A DNA stretch of 64,000 bases from Gaiellales bacterium (lineage in GTDB: Bacteria > Actinomycetota > Thermoleophilia > Gaiellales > JAICJC01). Shown in pieces: positions 9,263 through 17,113 of this stretch. Numbering within the stretch: the stretch's first letter is position 1; each line of letters begins with the position of its first letter. The position numbers were made by a program, and so were the translations under genes. Below the pieces are notes generated by a model. That model was not told where the DNA came from. It saw only the letters and a list, made by a program, of their open reading frames with translations, and did no database searches. The stretch is from NCBI GenBank assembly GCA_036403155.1, contig DASWRM010000033.1, positions 22,101 to 86,100 of the forward strand, written 5' to 3'.

Positions 9263-9745
9263 CTAGTCGCCAGGGCCGGCATTCGCCACCAGGCGATCGA
9301 GCAGCTCCTCGAGCTGCTGAAGCTGCTCGTCCGTCAGCCCGGCGCGCAGCCTGCGATCGAATGCGACGACGGCCCGGCGCATGCGTCCGTGCGCCTCCGC
9401 GCCCGCGTCCGTGATCTCGACTCGGACGGCCCTGCGATCGCTCTCCGCGCGGTGCCGCACCACCCAACCCATCCGCTCCAGGTTGTCGATGTGGCGGGTG
9501 AGCGTGGGGCCGACGATGCCGAGGGAGCCGGCCAGCTCGCGCTGCGTGCGCCAGCGCGCCTGGCGCAGGGAGGTGAGGATCAGCCAGGCGGGCACCGAGC
9601 CGCCCTCCGACGCGAGGCTGGCATTGAACGCAGCGCCGACGCGCTTGGCCGCCTGCGCGAGCGTGCGCCCGACGGGCTCCCGGCGTCCGCTCACCGCCTG
9701 CGGCCCGTGCGCTGCGGACGGGGCGGGGCGCCCGTTGCGAGACAC
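9263..9745 (-). CDS. MarR-family transcriptional regulator
   Basis: The protein is 160 residues with a winged-helix core. The recognition part reads RTQRELAGSLGIVGPTLTRHIDNLERMGWV, and the wing is VVRHRAESDRRAVRVEITDAG, the classical MarR signature. Members bind DNA as dimers and release it on binding a small phenolic or other ligand or on oxidation. The likely targets are its own gene and the downstream DUF1707 membrane protein. The ligand is unknown. Confidence 0.88.
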   Translation of the reverse strand: MSRNGRPAPSAAHGPQAVSGRREPVGRTLAQAAKRVGAAFNASLASEGGSVPAWLILTSLRQARWRTQRELAGSLGIVGPTLTRHIDNLERMGWVVRHRAESDRRAVRVEITDAGAEAHGRMRRAVVAFDRRLRAGLTDEQLQQLEELLDRLVANAGPGD

Positions 9746-9790
9746 GCGCTGATCACGAGCGGAGTCTAGGTATGCCGCCGGGTGACGGCA

Positions 9791-10627
9791 TCACTGTGGT
9801 GTGAATCCTGCGATCAGGTCGGCGGCTACGGCGGGGACGTCCAGCTGCGGGCAGTGGCCGACGCCGTCGAGCTCCACCCAGTCGGCATTGGGCAGCCATT
9901 CCTCGCGGTAGCGAACGGCGGCGCCCGGCCACCGAAGAACCCGGTCGCGAAGGCCCCAGACGATCCGCACGGGGCACTCGATGGCGGCCGCCTCCAGCTC
10001 CCAGGGAAGCGTCAGGGCGGCCTCGGTCAACCGATCGACGCCGGAGCATGCCGCCACACCCAGGAGCAGGTGGGCGACCAGCGCCGCCGGCAGCTCGTCA
10101 CCGTGCTCGCAGATCAGCTCGGTTGCGCGCCGCCGGCCTTCCGGCGTGGCGACGAGCCGGTCGAGGTGCGGCAGCGCAGCCCGTGCCTGCTGCTGCATGG
10201 CCGGGAACGAGCGGAGCATGTCGGCGGCGGCGCGGCTGCCCGGTCGCCATCCGCCGGCGGGCGCGAACGCCACGACGGAGCGGGCGCGCCCCCGGGCGGC
10301 CAGCCGAAGGGCGATGTGGCCACCGAGCGAGTTTCCCACGAGGTGGGCGGTCTCGAAGCCTGCGGCGTCCATCGCACGCTCGACCGCGTCGGCCATCGTC
10401 TCTTCGGTCAGCCGTGCGGGCAGCGAGGGGCCGCCCGCATGGCCGGGGAGCGTCGGAGCAAGCACGTCGTGCCGGCTCTCGAGCGAGGCCAGCACGAGCT
10501 CCCACGTGCGCCACGTATCCGTGAACCCGTGTACGCACACGAGCGGGGCGCCATGGCCGCCTCCGTGCAGCGGAGTGAAGGCGGAGAACGGCGCAGGGAC
10601 CGCGAGCACGCCGGGTTTCCGCAGCAC
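9791..10627 (-). CDS. Alpha/beta-fold hydrolase
   Basis: The protein is 278 residues, a normal length. It has the oxyanion-hole stretch VCVHGFTDTWRTW, the nucleophile elbow GNSLGG (Ser about residue 98), the acid in IVWGLRDRVL and the base His in GVGHCPQLD, so the triad is complete. The closest general types are haloperoxidase-, lipase- and C-C hydrolase-like members. No signal peptide, so cytosolic. The substrate cannot be read from the sequence. It is divergent from the DNA ligase gene, with 39 bp between the two starts. Confidence 0.85.
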   Translation of the reverse strand: MLRKPGVLAVPAPFSAFTPLHGGGHGAPLVCVHGFTDTWRTWELVLASLESRHDVLAPTLPGHAGGPSLPARLTEETMADAVERAMDAAGFETAHLVGNSLGGHIALRLAARGRARSVVAFAPAGGWRPGSRAAADMLRSFPAMQQQARAALPHLDRLVATPEGRRRATELICEHGDELPAALVAHLLLGVAACSGVDRLTEAALTLPWELEAAAIECPVRIVWGLRDRVLRWPGAAVRYREEWLPNADWVELDGVGHCPQLDVPAVAADLIAGFTPQ

Positions 10628-10666
10628 TCCCGAACCCTACGCCAGTGGCGCTTCTACCATGCCCCG

Positions 10667-12199
10667 ATGCTGCTTCGCGAGGTCGTCGAGACGTCCGCCG
10701 CGGTTGCCGCGACCCGCTCGCGCACGGCGAAGATCGAACGCATCGCCGGCTGCCTCGCACGCATGGAGCGGTACGAGGTGCCGGTCGGAGCGGCGTTCCT
10801 GGCCGGCGAGCCGCGCCAGCGCCGGCTCGGCATCGGCTGGGCGTCCCTGCGCGAGGTGCCGGCCCCGGCTCCGGAGCCGTCGCTGACGCTCGCCGCGGTG
10901 CACGCGGCGTTCGAGCTGCTGGCCGGGCTCACCGGGTCGGGGTCCCAGGCGGAGCGCGCGCGGCTGGTGCAGGAGCTGTTCCGGGAGGCGACCGCCGACG
11001 AGCAGCGGTTCCTCCGCGGCCTGGTCGTCGGCGACCTGCGGCAGGGGGCCCTGCGATCCATCGTCATGGATGCCGTTGCGAAGGCTGCGGGCGTGCCGTC
11101 GGCCGAGGTGCGACGGGCGTTGATGCTGCTCGGGGATCCGGGTGCGCTTGCGAAGATCGCGCTCACCGAGGGGGTGAGTGGCCTCCGCTCCGTTCACCTC
11201 CAGGTCGGCCGCCCGGTGCAGCCGATGCTTGCCGGGTCTGCGCCGGATCTGCAGACGGCGATCGACAAGACCGGCCCCGCCGGGCTGGAGTGGAAGCTCG
11301 ACGGGGCCCGCATCCAGGTGCACCGGTCGGGGACGGATGTCGGCGTCTACACGCGCTCGCTCGACGACGTGACGGACCGCGTGCCGGAGGTGGTCGAGGC
11401 CGTGCTCGCGCTCGAATCCGACACGCTCGTGCTCGACGGCGAGGCGATCGCGCTGCGCGAGGACGGCCGACCGCAGCCATTCCAGGTGACCGGCTCGCGG
11501 TTCGGCAGCAGGCGCGCCATCGATGATCTGCGGCGGGCGATCCCCCTGACGCCGTTCTTCTTCGACGTCCTGCACGCGAGCGGGGAGGATCTGCTCACGC
11601 TGCCCGGCCGGGCGCGCGCCGCGCGGCTTGCAGCGGTGGTCCCCGAGACCCTCCGCGTGCCCCGGGGCGTCCCGGAGTCGGCGGAGCAGGCCGCAGCGTT
11701 CCAGCGGCATGCTCTCGACCGCGGGCATGAGGGCGTCGTCGTCAAGGCCCTCTCGGCTCCGTACGCCGCCGGGCGGCGCGGCGCCGGGTGGATCAAGGTG
11801 AAGCCGCGGCTCACCCTCGACCTGGTCGTGCTCGCGGCGGAGTGGGGGCACGGCCGGCGCCAGGGCTGGCTGAGCAACCTGCATCTCGGCGCGCGTGCTG
11901 ACGACGGCAGCGGCTACGTGATGCTGGGAAAGACGTTCAAGGGTCTCACCGACGCGCTGCTCACCTGGCAGACGGAGCGGCTGCTCGAGCTCGAGACCTC
12001 TCGGAGCGGCATCACCGTGCACGTCCATCCGGAGCTGGTCGTGGAGATCGCCATCGACGGCCTGCAGCGCAGCTCGCGGTACCCGGGCGGCGTCGCCCTG
12101 CGGTTTGCCCGCGTCCTGCGGTACCGGGACGACAAGCGGGCCGGCGAGGCTGACACGCTCTCCGCCGTGCTGGCCGTGGGCGGCGCCGCCTCGTCGTGA
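10667..12199 (+). CDS. ATP-dependent DNA ligase (LigB/archaeal type)
   Basis: The protein is 510 residues from ATG 10667. The N-terminal DNA-binding domain (~1-175) contains FLRGLVVGDLRQGAL. The adenylation domain has motif I EWKLDGARIQ (K210 accepts AMP), motif Ia with YTRSLDDVTDR, motif III LDGEAIA, motif IV EGVVVKA and motif V WIKVKP. The OB-fold C-terminus has LGKTFKGLTD and the RYPGGVALRFARVLRYRDDK signature. It seals nicks using ATP. Bacteria use the NAD-dependent LigA for replication, so this one is an accessory repair ligase, like mycobacterial LigB. No Ku or polymerase partner is nearby. Confidence 0.93.
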   Translation: MLLREVVETSAAVAATRSRTAKIERIAGCLARMERYEVPVGAAFLAGEPRQRRLGIGWASLREVPAPAPEPSLTLAAVHAAFELLAGLTGSGSQAERARLVQELFREATADEQRFLRGLVVGDLRQGALRSIVMDAVAKAAGVPSAEVRRALMLLGDPGALAKIALTEGVSGLRSVHLQVGRPVQPMLAGSAPDLQTAIDKTGPAGLEWKLDGARIQVHRSGTDVGVYTRSLDDVTDRVPEVVEAVLALESDTLVLDGEAIALREDGRPQPFQVTGSRFGSRRAIDDLRRAIPLTPFFFDVLHASGEDLLTLPGRARAARLAAVVPETLRVPRGVPESAEQAAAFQRHALDRGHEGVVVKALSAPYAAGRRGAGWIKVKPRLTLDLVVLAAEWGHGRRQGWLSNLHLGARADDGSGYVMLGKTFKGLTDALLTWQTERLLELETSRSGITVHVHPELVVEIAIDGLQRSSRYPGGVALRFARVLRYRDDKRAGEADTLSAVLAVGGAASS

Positions 12200-12212
12200 G
12201 CAGGCCCTCCGG

Positions 12213-13382
12213 TCACCCCGCCAGCTTCTGCAGCGGCTGCGCCGGGCGCTCCTTGCGCGGATCGACGAAGGGAATCGCCGCCGTCTGCCCCGACATCGGG
12301 CCCCACTCGGATTCGACGTCGATGCGGTTGCCCGGCGACGCGAGGTCGATCGGAACCCACACGTACCCGATGTTCTTCTCGAGCCCCGGGGACCACACCG
12401 CGTCGGTCACCTTCCCGACCGGCGACCCGGCGTGGTGTGCCGGCCACGACTGCGTGATGCCCTCGATCGGCTCGGACTCGTCGAACTCGATGCCGACCAG
12501 CTTGCGGTCGACGCCCTCGCGGCGGACGCGCTCGAGCGCCTCCTTGCCGATGTAGTCCTGCGGCTGCTCCTCGACCAGGCGCTCCAGGCCCATGACATGG
12601 AACGGCGTGTCGCCGAGGCCGATGTCGGAGCCCCAGTTGAAGATGCCGGCCTCGACGCGACGCGCCTCGTTCGGCGCGATCGGCCGGATGGCGAACTCCT
12701 CGCCCGCCGCCATGATGGCGTCCCAGAGGGCGTCGCCGCGCGACCCGTCAAGAAGATTCACCTCGAACCCGGGCACCGCCGACCAGCCGGTGCGGCTGAT
12801 GACGACGGGGATGTCATCATTGATGGTGAAGCGCTCGGTCCAGTAGTACTTGATGTCGTAGATCGCCTCGCCGACCAGCTTCTCCAGCGTGCGGGCGGAC
12901 ATGGGGCCCTGCACCTGCACCGGGTGGACGTCCGGGTAGCTGACCTCGGCGTCGAGGCCGCTCTGGGAGAGGACGCCCAGCGCATACAGGCCCGCGTCGC
13001 TGTCGGCCAGCTGCATCCACCAGACGTTCGGCTCGACGTGGAGCAGCACGGGGTCGTTGACGATGCCGCCGTCGGGCGAGATGACGAGCATGTACTTGCC
13101 CTGCTTGACGGCGCACTTCGTCAGGTCGCGGCAGGTGAGCATGTCGATCAGGCGGTCGGCGTCCGGCCCGCTGACCTGAACGGTGCGCTCGACGCCGACG
13201 TCCCAGAGGGTGACACCCTCGTTCAGCGCGCGGTACTCGACGGCCACGTCGTCGTATTCGGCCGGCAGGTACATCTTGTTGTAGATGTCGTAGGCCTTGC
13301 AGCCCGCCCGGCGGGTCGCCTCGAAGTAGGGCGACCGCCTGTACCAGGGGCCGAAATAGAGCTTGGTCGTGATGTCCGCCAT
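12213..13382 (-). CDS. GcvT/DmdA-like aminomethyltransferase-family protein (possible tetrahydrofolate-dependent demethylase)
   Basis: The protein is 389 residues from ATG 13382, with GGAAGGGACGG upstream. It has the GcvT fold: KAYDIYNKMYLPAEY, LWDVGVERTVQVSGPDADRLIDMLTCRDL, VQGPMSARTLEKLVG, ISRTGWSAVPGFEVNL and a C-terminal barrel GKVTDAVWSPGLEKNIGYVWV. The N-terminal pattern is closer to DMSP demethylase DmdA and related demethylases than to glycine-cleavage T protein (no other gcv genes nearby). Family members move a one-carbon group from a methylated donor to tetrahydrofolate. The divergent neighbour is a methylamine-dehydrogenase-type flavoprotein, which supports a role in breakdown of methylated compounds. 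The exact donor is unknown. Confidence 0.75.
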   Translation of the reverse strand: MADITTKLYFGPWYRRSPYFEATRRAGCKAYDIYNKMYLPAEYDDVAVEYRALNEGVTLWDVGVERTVQVSGPDADRLIDMLTCRDLTKCAVKQGKYMLVISPDGGIVNDPVLLHVEPNVWWMQLADSDAGLYALGVLSQSGLDAEVSYPDVHPVQVQGPMSARTLEKLVGEAIYDIKYYWTERFTINDDIPVVISRTGWSAVPGFEVNLLDGSRGDALWDAIMAAGEEFAIRPIAPNEARRVEAGIFNWGSDIGLGDTPFHVMGLERLVEEQPQDYIGKEALERVRREGVDRKLVGIEFDESEPIEGITQSWPAHHAGSPVGKVTDAVWSPGLEKNIGYVWVPIDLASPGNRIDVESEWGPMSGQTAAIPFVDPRKERPAQPLQKLAG

Positions 13383-13445
13383 CGATGCCGCCGTCCCTTC
13401 CGCACGCTCGCGCGCCGTTGCCGTCTCCTGTAGGATCCACCCTCC

Positions 13446-13463
13446 TGACTGACTAGTCAATCA
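13446..13463. promoter_or_regulatory. Candidate operator, near-perfect 18-bp palindrome
   Basis: TGACTGACTAGTCAATCA has a perfect 10-bp core TGACTAGTCA (13450-13459) and flanks that are symmetric apart from one base pair. It lies between the divergent DmdA-like and trimethylamine-dehydrogenase-like genes, so one bound dimer could control both. The form is typical of TetR/FadR-type sites; the regulator is not in the neighbourhood. Confidence 0.5.
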
Positions 13464-13522
13464 AATACCTGCCATGCGTGCAACCGGCGCCGGCGGCACC
13501 TGCCGCTAGCATCTCCGCCCCG

Positions 13523-15613
13523 ATGACCAGAGACCCCCGCTACGACGTGCTGTTCGAGCCGGTGCAGATCGGCCCGGTCACCGCCCGCAACCGCTTCTTC
13601 CAGGTTCCGCACTGCAACGGCATGGGGCACCGCGACCCGACCGCGCTGGCCGAGATGCGCGGCGTCAAGGCCGAGGGCGGCTGGGCCGTCGTCTGCACGG
13701 AGGAGGTCGAGATCCATCCGACCTCGGAGGTGTCGCCGTACGCCGAGGGCCGGCTCTGGGACGACGAGGACATCCCCGCCCTCGCGCGGATGACGGAACG
13801 CGTGCATGCGCACGGCTCGCTGGCCGGCATCGAGCCGGTGCACAACGGGATCCATGGCGCAAACCTGTGGAGCCGGGAGGCGCCGATGGCGGCTGCGCAC
13901 ATGCCGGTCACCGGCATCGATCCGCTCCAGGTGCGGCGGATGGGCCCGCAGGACATCGCCGACCTGCGCCGGTGGCATCGCCGGGCCGTGACGCGGTCGA
14001 TCGAGGCCGGCTTCGACATCGTCTACGTCTACGCCTCTCACGGGCTCAACACGATCGGCCAGTTCCTCTCGCCCCGGTACAACTTCCGCGGCGACGGGTA
14101 CGGCGGCAGCCTGGAGAACCGCGCCCGGCTGCTGCGCGAGGTGCTCGAGGACACGCTCGAGGAGGCGGACGGCCGCATCGCGGTGGCGTGCCGCATCACC
14201 GTCACCGAGCTGATGGGCGACCAGGGCGTGCAGCGCGAGGACATCGAGCAGGTGCTGCGGTGGATGGGGGAGCTGCCGGACGTGTGGGACTTCGTCGCCG
14301 GGCAGTGGGAGGACGACTCGATGACCGCGCGCTTCGCGGACGAGGGACACCAGGAGCAGTACGTTCGCGGGTTGAAGGCGCTGACCAGCAAGCCGGTCGT
14401 GGGCGTTGGGCGGTTCACGTCGCCCGACACGATGGTGCGCATGATCCGCGACGGCGTTCTCGACTTCATCGGCGCGGCACGGCCGTCCATCGCCGACCCG
14501 TTCCTGCCGAAGAAGATCGAGGAGGGGCGGCTCGAGGACATCTGCGAGTGCATCGGCTGCAACATCTGCGTGTCGGGCGACGCGACGATGACGCCGATCC
14601 GCTGCACGCAGAACCCGACCATGGGGGAGGAGTGGCGGCGCGGCTGGCATCCCGAGCGCGTGCGGCCCAAGGCGAGCGACGCCAAGGTGCTGGTCGCCGG
14701 GGCAGGGCCGGCCGGGCTCGAGGCGGGGCGCGCTCTCGGCATGCGTGGGTACGAGGTGGTGCTGGCCGACGCCGGCTCCGACCTGGGCGGACGGGTCGCG
14801 CTCGAGGCTCGCCTGCCGGGCCTGGCGACGTGGATCAGGGTGCTCGACTATCGGCGCGGACAGCTCGCAAAGCTCCAGAACGTGGAGGTCGCCTACGACA
14901 GCCGGCTCACGGCCGAGGAGGTGCTCTCGTACGGGTTCGATCACGTCGCGGTGGCGACAGGGGCGGCGTGGCGGCGCGACGGGACGGGTCGGTGGCACAC
15001 GACGCCGATCGACCTCGACGCGGGCCTGCCGGTGCTGACGCCGGACGATCTGATGGCCGGCGAGCGTCCCGAGGGCCAGCGTGTTGTCGTCTTCGACGAC
15101 GACCACTACTACATGGGCGGCGTGCTGGCCGAGCTGCTGGCGCGCGAGGGGCGGACCGTGACGCTCGTGACGCCGGCTGCGCGCGTGTCGGAGTGGACGA
15201 TCAACACGATGGAGCAGGACCGGATCCAGCGCCGGCTGCTCGAGCTTGGAGTGGATGTGATCGTGTCCCAGACGCTCCAGCGATCCGCCGCGGGAACGGC
15301 GCACCTGGCGTGCGTCTACACGGAGCGCGAGCGGGAGGTGCCATGCGACGCGGTGGTGCTGGTGACGGCGCGCGATCCGCGCGACGAGCTGGCGTCGCAG
15401 CTCGTGGAGGCGCGGGAGCGGTGGGCGGACGCCGGGATCGCCTCCGTGCGGGCGGTCGGGGACGCCTGGTGTCCGGCGACGATCGCCGCCGCCGTCTGGG
15501 ACGGCCGCCGCTATGCGGAGCAGCTGGACGAGGTCGACGACCGTGAGGTGCCGTTGCTGCGCGAGGTCGTGCGGCTCTCGGAAGCCGGCCGGCCCGCCGC
15601 GACGCGGCCTTGA
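13523..15613 (+). CDS. Trimethylamine/dimethylamine/histamine-dehydrogenase-like flavoprotein (FMN, 4Fe-4S)
   Basis: The protein is 696 residues. It aligns almost gaplessly by eye at the N-terminus with trimethylamine dehydrogenase (TMADH): RDPRYDVLFEPVQIG, then QVPHCNGMG with C31 at the covalent 6-S-cysteinyl-FMN position. The TIM barrel keeps the Y170/H173/D265 equivalents of the TMADH catalytic residues. The 4Fe-4S ligands are C343, C346, C349 and C361. An NAD(P)/FAD-type Rossmann region (VLVAGAGPAGLEAG) follows. Two of three substrate-pocket aromatics of TMADH are changed: Y60 is E61 and W355 is D353; W264 is kept as W262. Histamine dehydrogenase also has Asp at the second place. So an amine is the likely substrate but probably not trimethylamine. 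Electrons should go to an ETF. Confidence 0.88.
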   Translation: MTRDPRYDVLFEPVQIGPVTARNRFFQVPHCNGMGHRDPTALAEMRGVKAEGGWAVVCTEEVEIHPTSEVSPYAEGRLWDDEDIPALARMTERVHAHGSLAGIEPVHNGIHGANLWSREAPMAAAHMPVTGIDPLQVRRMGPQDIADLRRWHRRAVTRSIEAGFDIVYVYASHGLNTIGQFLSPRYNFRGDGYGGSLENRARLLREVLEDTLEEADGRIAVACRITVTELMGDQGVQREDIEQVLRWMGELPDVWDFVAGQWEDDSMTARFADEGHQEQYVRGLKALTSKPVVGVGRFTSPDTMVRMIRDGVLDFIGAARPSIADPFLPKKIEEGRLEDICECIGCNICVSGDATMTPIRCTQNPTMGEEWRRGWHPERVRPKASDAKVLVAGAGPAGLEAGRALGMRGYEVVLADAGSDLGGRVALEARLPGLATWIRVLDYRRGQLAKLQNVEVAYDSRLTAEEVLSYGFDHVAVATGAAWRRDGTGRWHTTPIDLDAGLPVLTPDDLMAGERPEGQRVVVFDDDHYYMGGVLAELLAREGRTVTLVTPAARVSEWTINTMEQDRIQRRLLELGVDVIVSQTLQRSAAGTAHLACVYTEREREVPCDAVVLVTARDPRDELASQLVEARERWADAGIASVRAVGDAWCPATIAAAVWDGRRYAEQLDEVDDREVPLLREVVRLSEAGRPAATRP

Positions 15614-15616
15614 GGG

Positions 15617-16438
15617 TCAGGGGACGCCGGCGGGCTCGCGCTCCCAGACGACCGGGAACAAGCGGTGGTGCATGCGCGCGCCGGGCTCGAGCTCGTCGGC
15701 CAGTCCCGGGAACTCGGGCGAGGTGCGCCAGGCACGCGGCGCATGCACCACGTCGTCACCGAGGAAGCGCACCGAGAATGCGCGCCGTCGCCGGCCGGGC
15801 TCCACGCCGCCGGCCGCGTGCAGGGTCAGCATGTGGAAGAAGACGCCGTCACCGGGCTCGAGCTCCCAGCCGATGATCGGGAACGCGCTGCGGTCGGCCT
15901 CGATGTCGGGGAGGTCCTCGAGCGAGCCCTCCGGGAACCACCGCGCCTGGTTGTCCATGAACGTCCTGGGCATCAGCCACGGGCCGCGATGGGAGCCGGC
16001 CACGAACTCGAGGGTCGCCGGCCGGCTGACGCGATCGACGGGCATCCAGAGGCTGCACGTCTGCCCGCCGTCGATGTTGTAGTACGGCTGATCCTGGTGC
16101 CAGGGCGTCGGCTGGCGTGTGCCCGGCTCCTTGACCAGCATGTGGTCGTGGAACAGGCGCACCTCCCGCGCGCCCATCAGGTTCCCGGCGATCTCCGCGG
16201 CGGGGGATTCGCGGATGAAGCGCTCGTACTCGGGAATCCGCGACCAGTTGCAGAAGTCCTCGACGAAGCGGCCGCTGTCGGTGTCTGGACTGGCAACAAG
16301 CGCGCGGTCGCTCGGCTCGGCGAGGTTGCGCTCGATCCCGCGCTCCACGAGTGCGACCAGGTCGGAATCGAACGCCCGGCGGACGCAGACGGCGCCGTCG
16401 CGCTGGAAGGCCTCGATCAGCTGGTCGTCGACGGGCAT
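15617..16438 (-). CDS. Phytanoyl-CoA dioxygenase (PhyH)-family Fe(II)/2-oxoglutarate oxygenase
   Basis: The protein is 273 residues, a normal length. The iron triad is visible as H and D in TPWHQDQPYYN and the distal H in MLTLHAAGG, with the 2-oxoglutarate Arg in RRRAFSVRFLGDD. The opening FQRDGAVCVRRAF is the usual PhyH start. Members hydroxylate small molecules such as acyl-CoAs, ectoine or natural-product intermediates. This substrate is not identifiable. It converges with the flavoprotein gene (3 bp between stops), and a LacI-type palindrome lies about 210 bp upstream of its start. Confidence 0.85.
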   Translation of the reverse strand: MPVDDQLIEAFQRDGAVCVRRAFDSDLVALVERGIERNLAEPSDRALVASPDTDSGRFVEDFCNWSRIPEYERFIRESPAAEIAGNLMGAREVRLFHDHMLVKEPGTRQPTPWHQDQPYYNIDGGQTCSLWMPVDRVSRPATLEFVAGSHRGPWLMPRTFMDNQARWFPEGSLEDLPDIEADRSAFPIIGWELEPGDGVFFHMLTLHAAGGVEPGRRRRAFSVRFLGDDVVHAPRAWRTSPEFPGLADELEPGARMHHRLFPVVWEREPAGVP

Positions 16439-16713
16439 GCGGAGAGCCTACCGCGCGTGCGGCGGCGGGCCGGGGCGGGGAGCGTTACAGAGTTCATGAC
16501 GCAGACGCCCAATTCTTGGAGACCAAGCCGGATCGTGTGGGCGTGACGCTCGTGGTGCACCATTGCGACAGGGCCCCGCCTGGTTGGGCCGAACCGGCCG
16601 CTCACCCCACCCGCCGGTGACCAAGTCGATCTCGTGGGTGGGTGCCGAAACGTTTCGAAGTCGGCACACGGCGTCACGGGAGCGTCACGGCCGCCGTTGA
16701 CCGCCCGGCGGCG
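16439..16713. other. Intergenic region with no gene, GTGAC-rich
   Basis: About 275 bp upstream of the dioxygenase gene. It holds a LacI-type palindrome (16646-16657) and several GTGGGCGTGAC-like words that recur at 45044-45180. No open frame with convincing coding character. Confidence 0.5.
16646..16657. promoter_or_regulatory. LacI-family-type operator (CGAAACGTTTCG)
   Basis: A perfect 12-bp palindrome with a central CG, the form bound by many LacI/GalR repressors. It is nested in a wider inverted repeat, GTGCCGA at 16642-16648 and TCGGCAC at 16661-16667. It sits upstream of the minus-strand PhyH-type dioxygenase gene. No LacI gene is in this window. Confidence 0.5.
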
Positions 16714-17109
16714 CTAGCCGTCCATGCAGAACCGGCCATGGCTCCGGTTCAGGCACAGCATGCCCGCCAGCCGGCCGTCCGCGTCCACCACGACCAGCCG
16801 CTCGCCGTCCAGCTCCGTCAGCGTGTCGATGGCGGCGCGCATGGTGGCATCGGGCGCGATCAGGTGGGGGTCGGATGCATACGCCGCGGCGTGCTCCGCG
16901 TCGCCCGCCGACGACGGCACGTCGTCGCGTCCCAGCTCGGCAAGCACTCTGCCGTCGGGCTCGACCAGCGGCGCCACGAGCACCTTGGGATTCGTGAACA
17001 GCGTCCGCGCATCGCCGACCGTCGCATCCGCGGGCAGCGACTTCGGACGGCGGATCATCACCTCGGATACGGGACGGTCGGCGACCTGCTCGATGTCGAG
17101 CTCGTTCAT
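16714..17109 (-). CDS. CBS-domain pair protein
   Basis: The protein is 131 residues holding two CBS motifs: VSEVMIRRPKSLPADATVGDARTLF and, after a linker, APDATMRAAIDTLTELDGERLVVVDADGRLAGML. CBS pairs bind adenosine nucleotides and act as energy-state sensors. The start lies 4 bp after the isocitrate dehydrogenase stop, so it is almost certainly translated from the same message and may sense or modulate that metabolism. Its C-terminus (CLNRSHGRFCMDG) has two cysteines, but no known function is attached to them. Confidence 0.8.
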   Translation of the reverse strand: MNELDIEQVADRPVSEVMIRRPKSLPADATVGDARTLFTNPKVLVAPLVEPDGRVLAELGRDDVPSSAGDAEHAAAYASDPHLIAPDATMRAAIDTLTELDGERLVVVDADGRLAGMLCLNRSHGRFCMDG

Positions 17110-17113
17110 GCGC

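Noticed and set aside
9782..10666. Upstream extension of the DNA ligase frame
   Set aside because: It is antisense to the alpha/beta hydrolase gene; the ligase family starts at the conserved MLLREVVETS.
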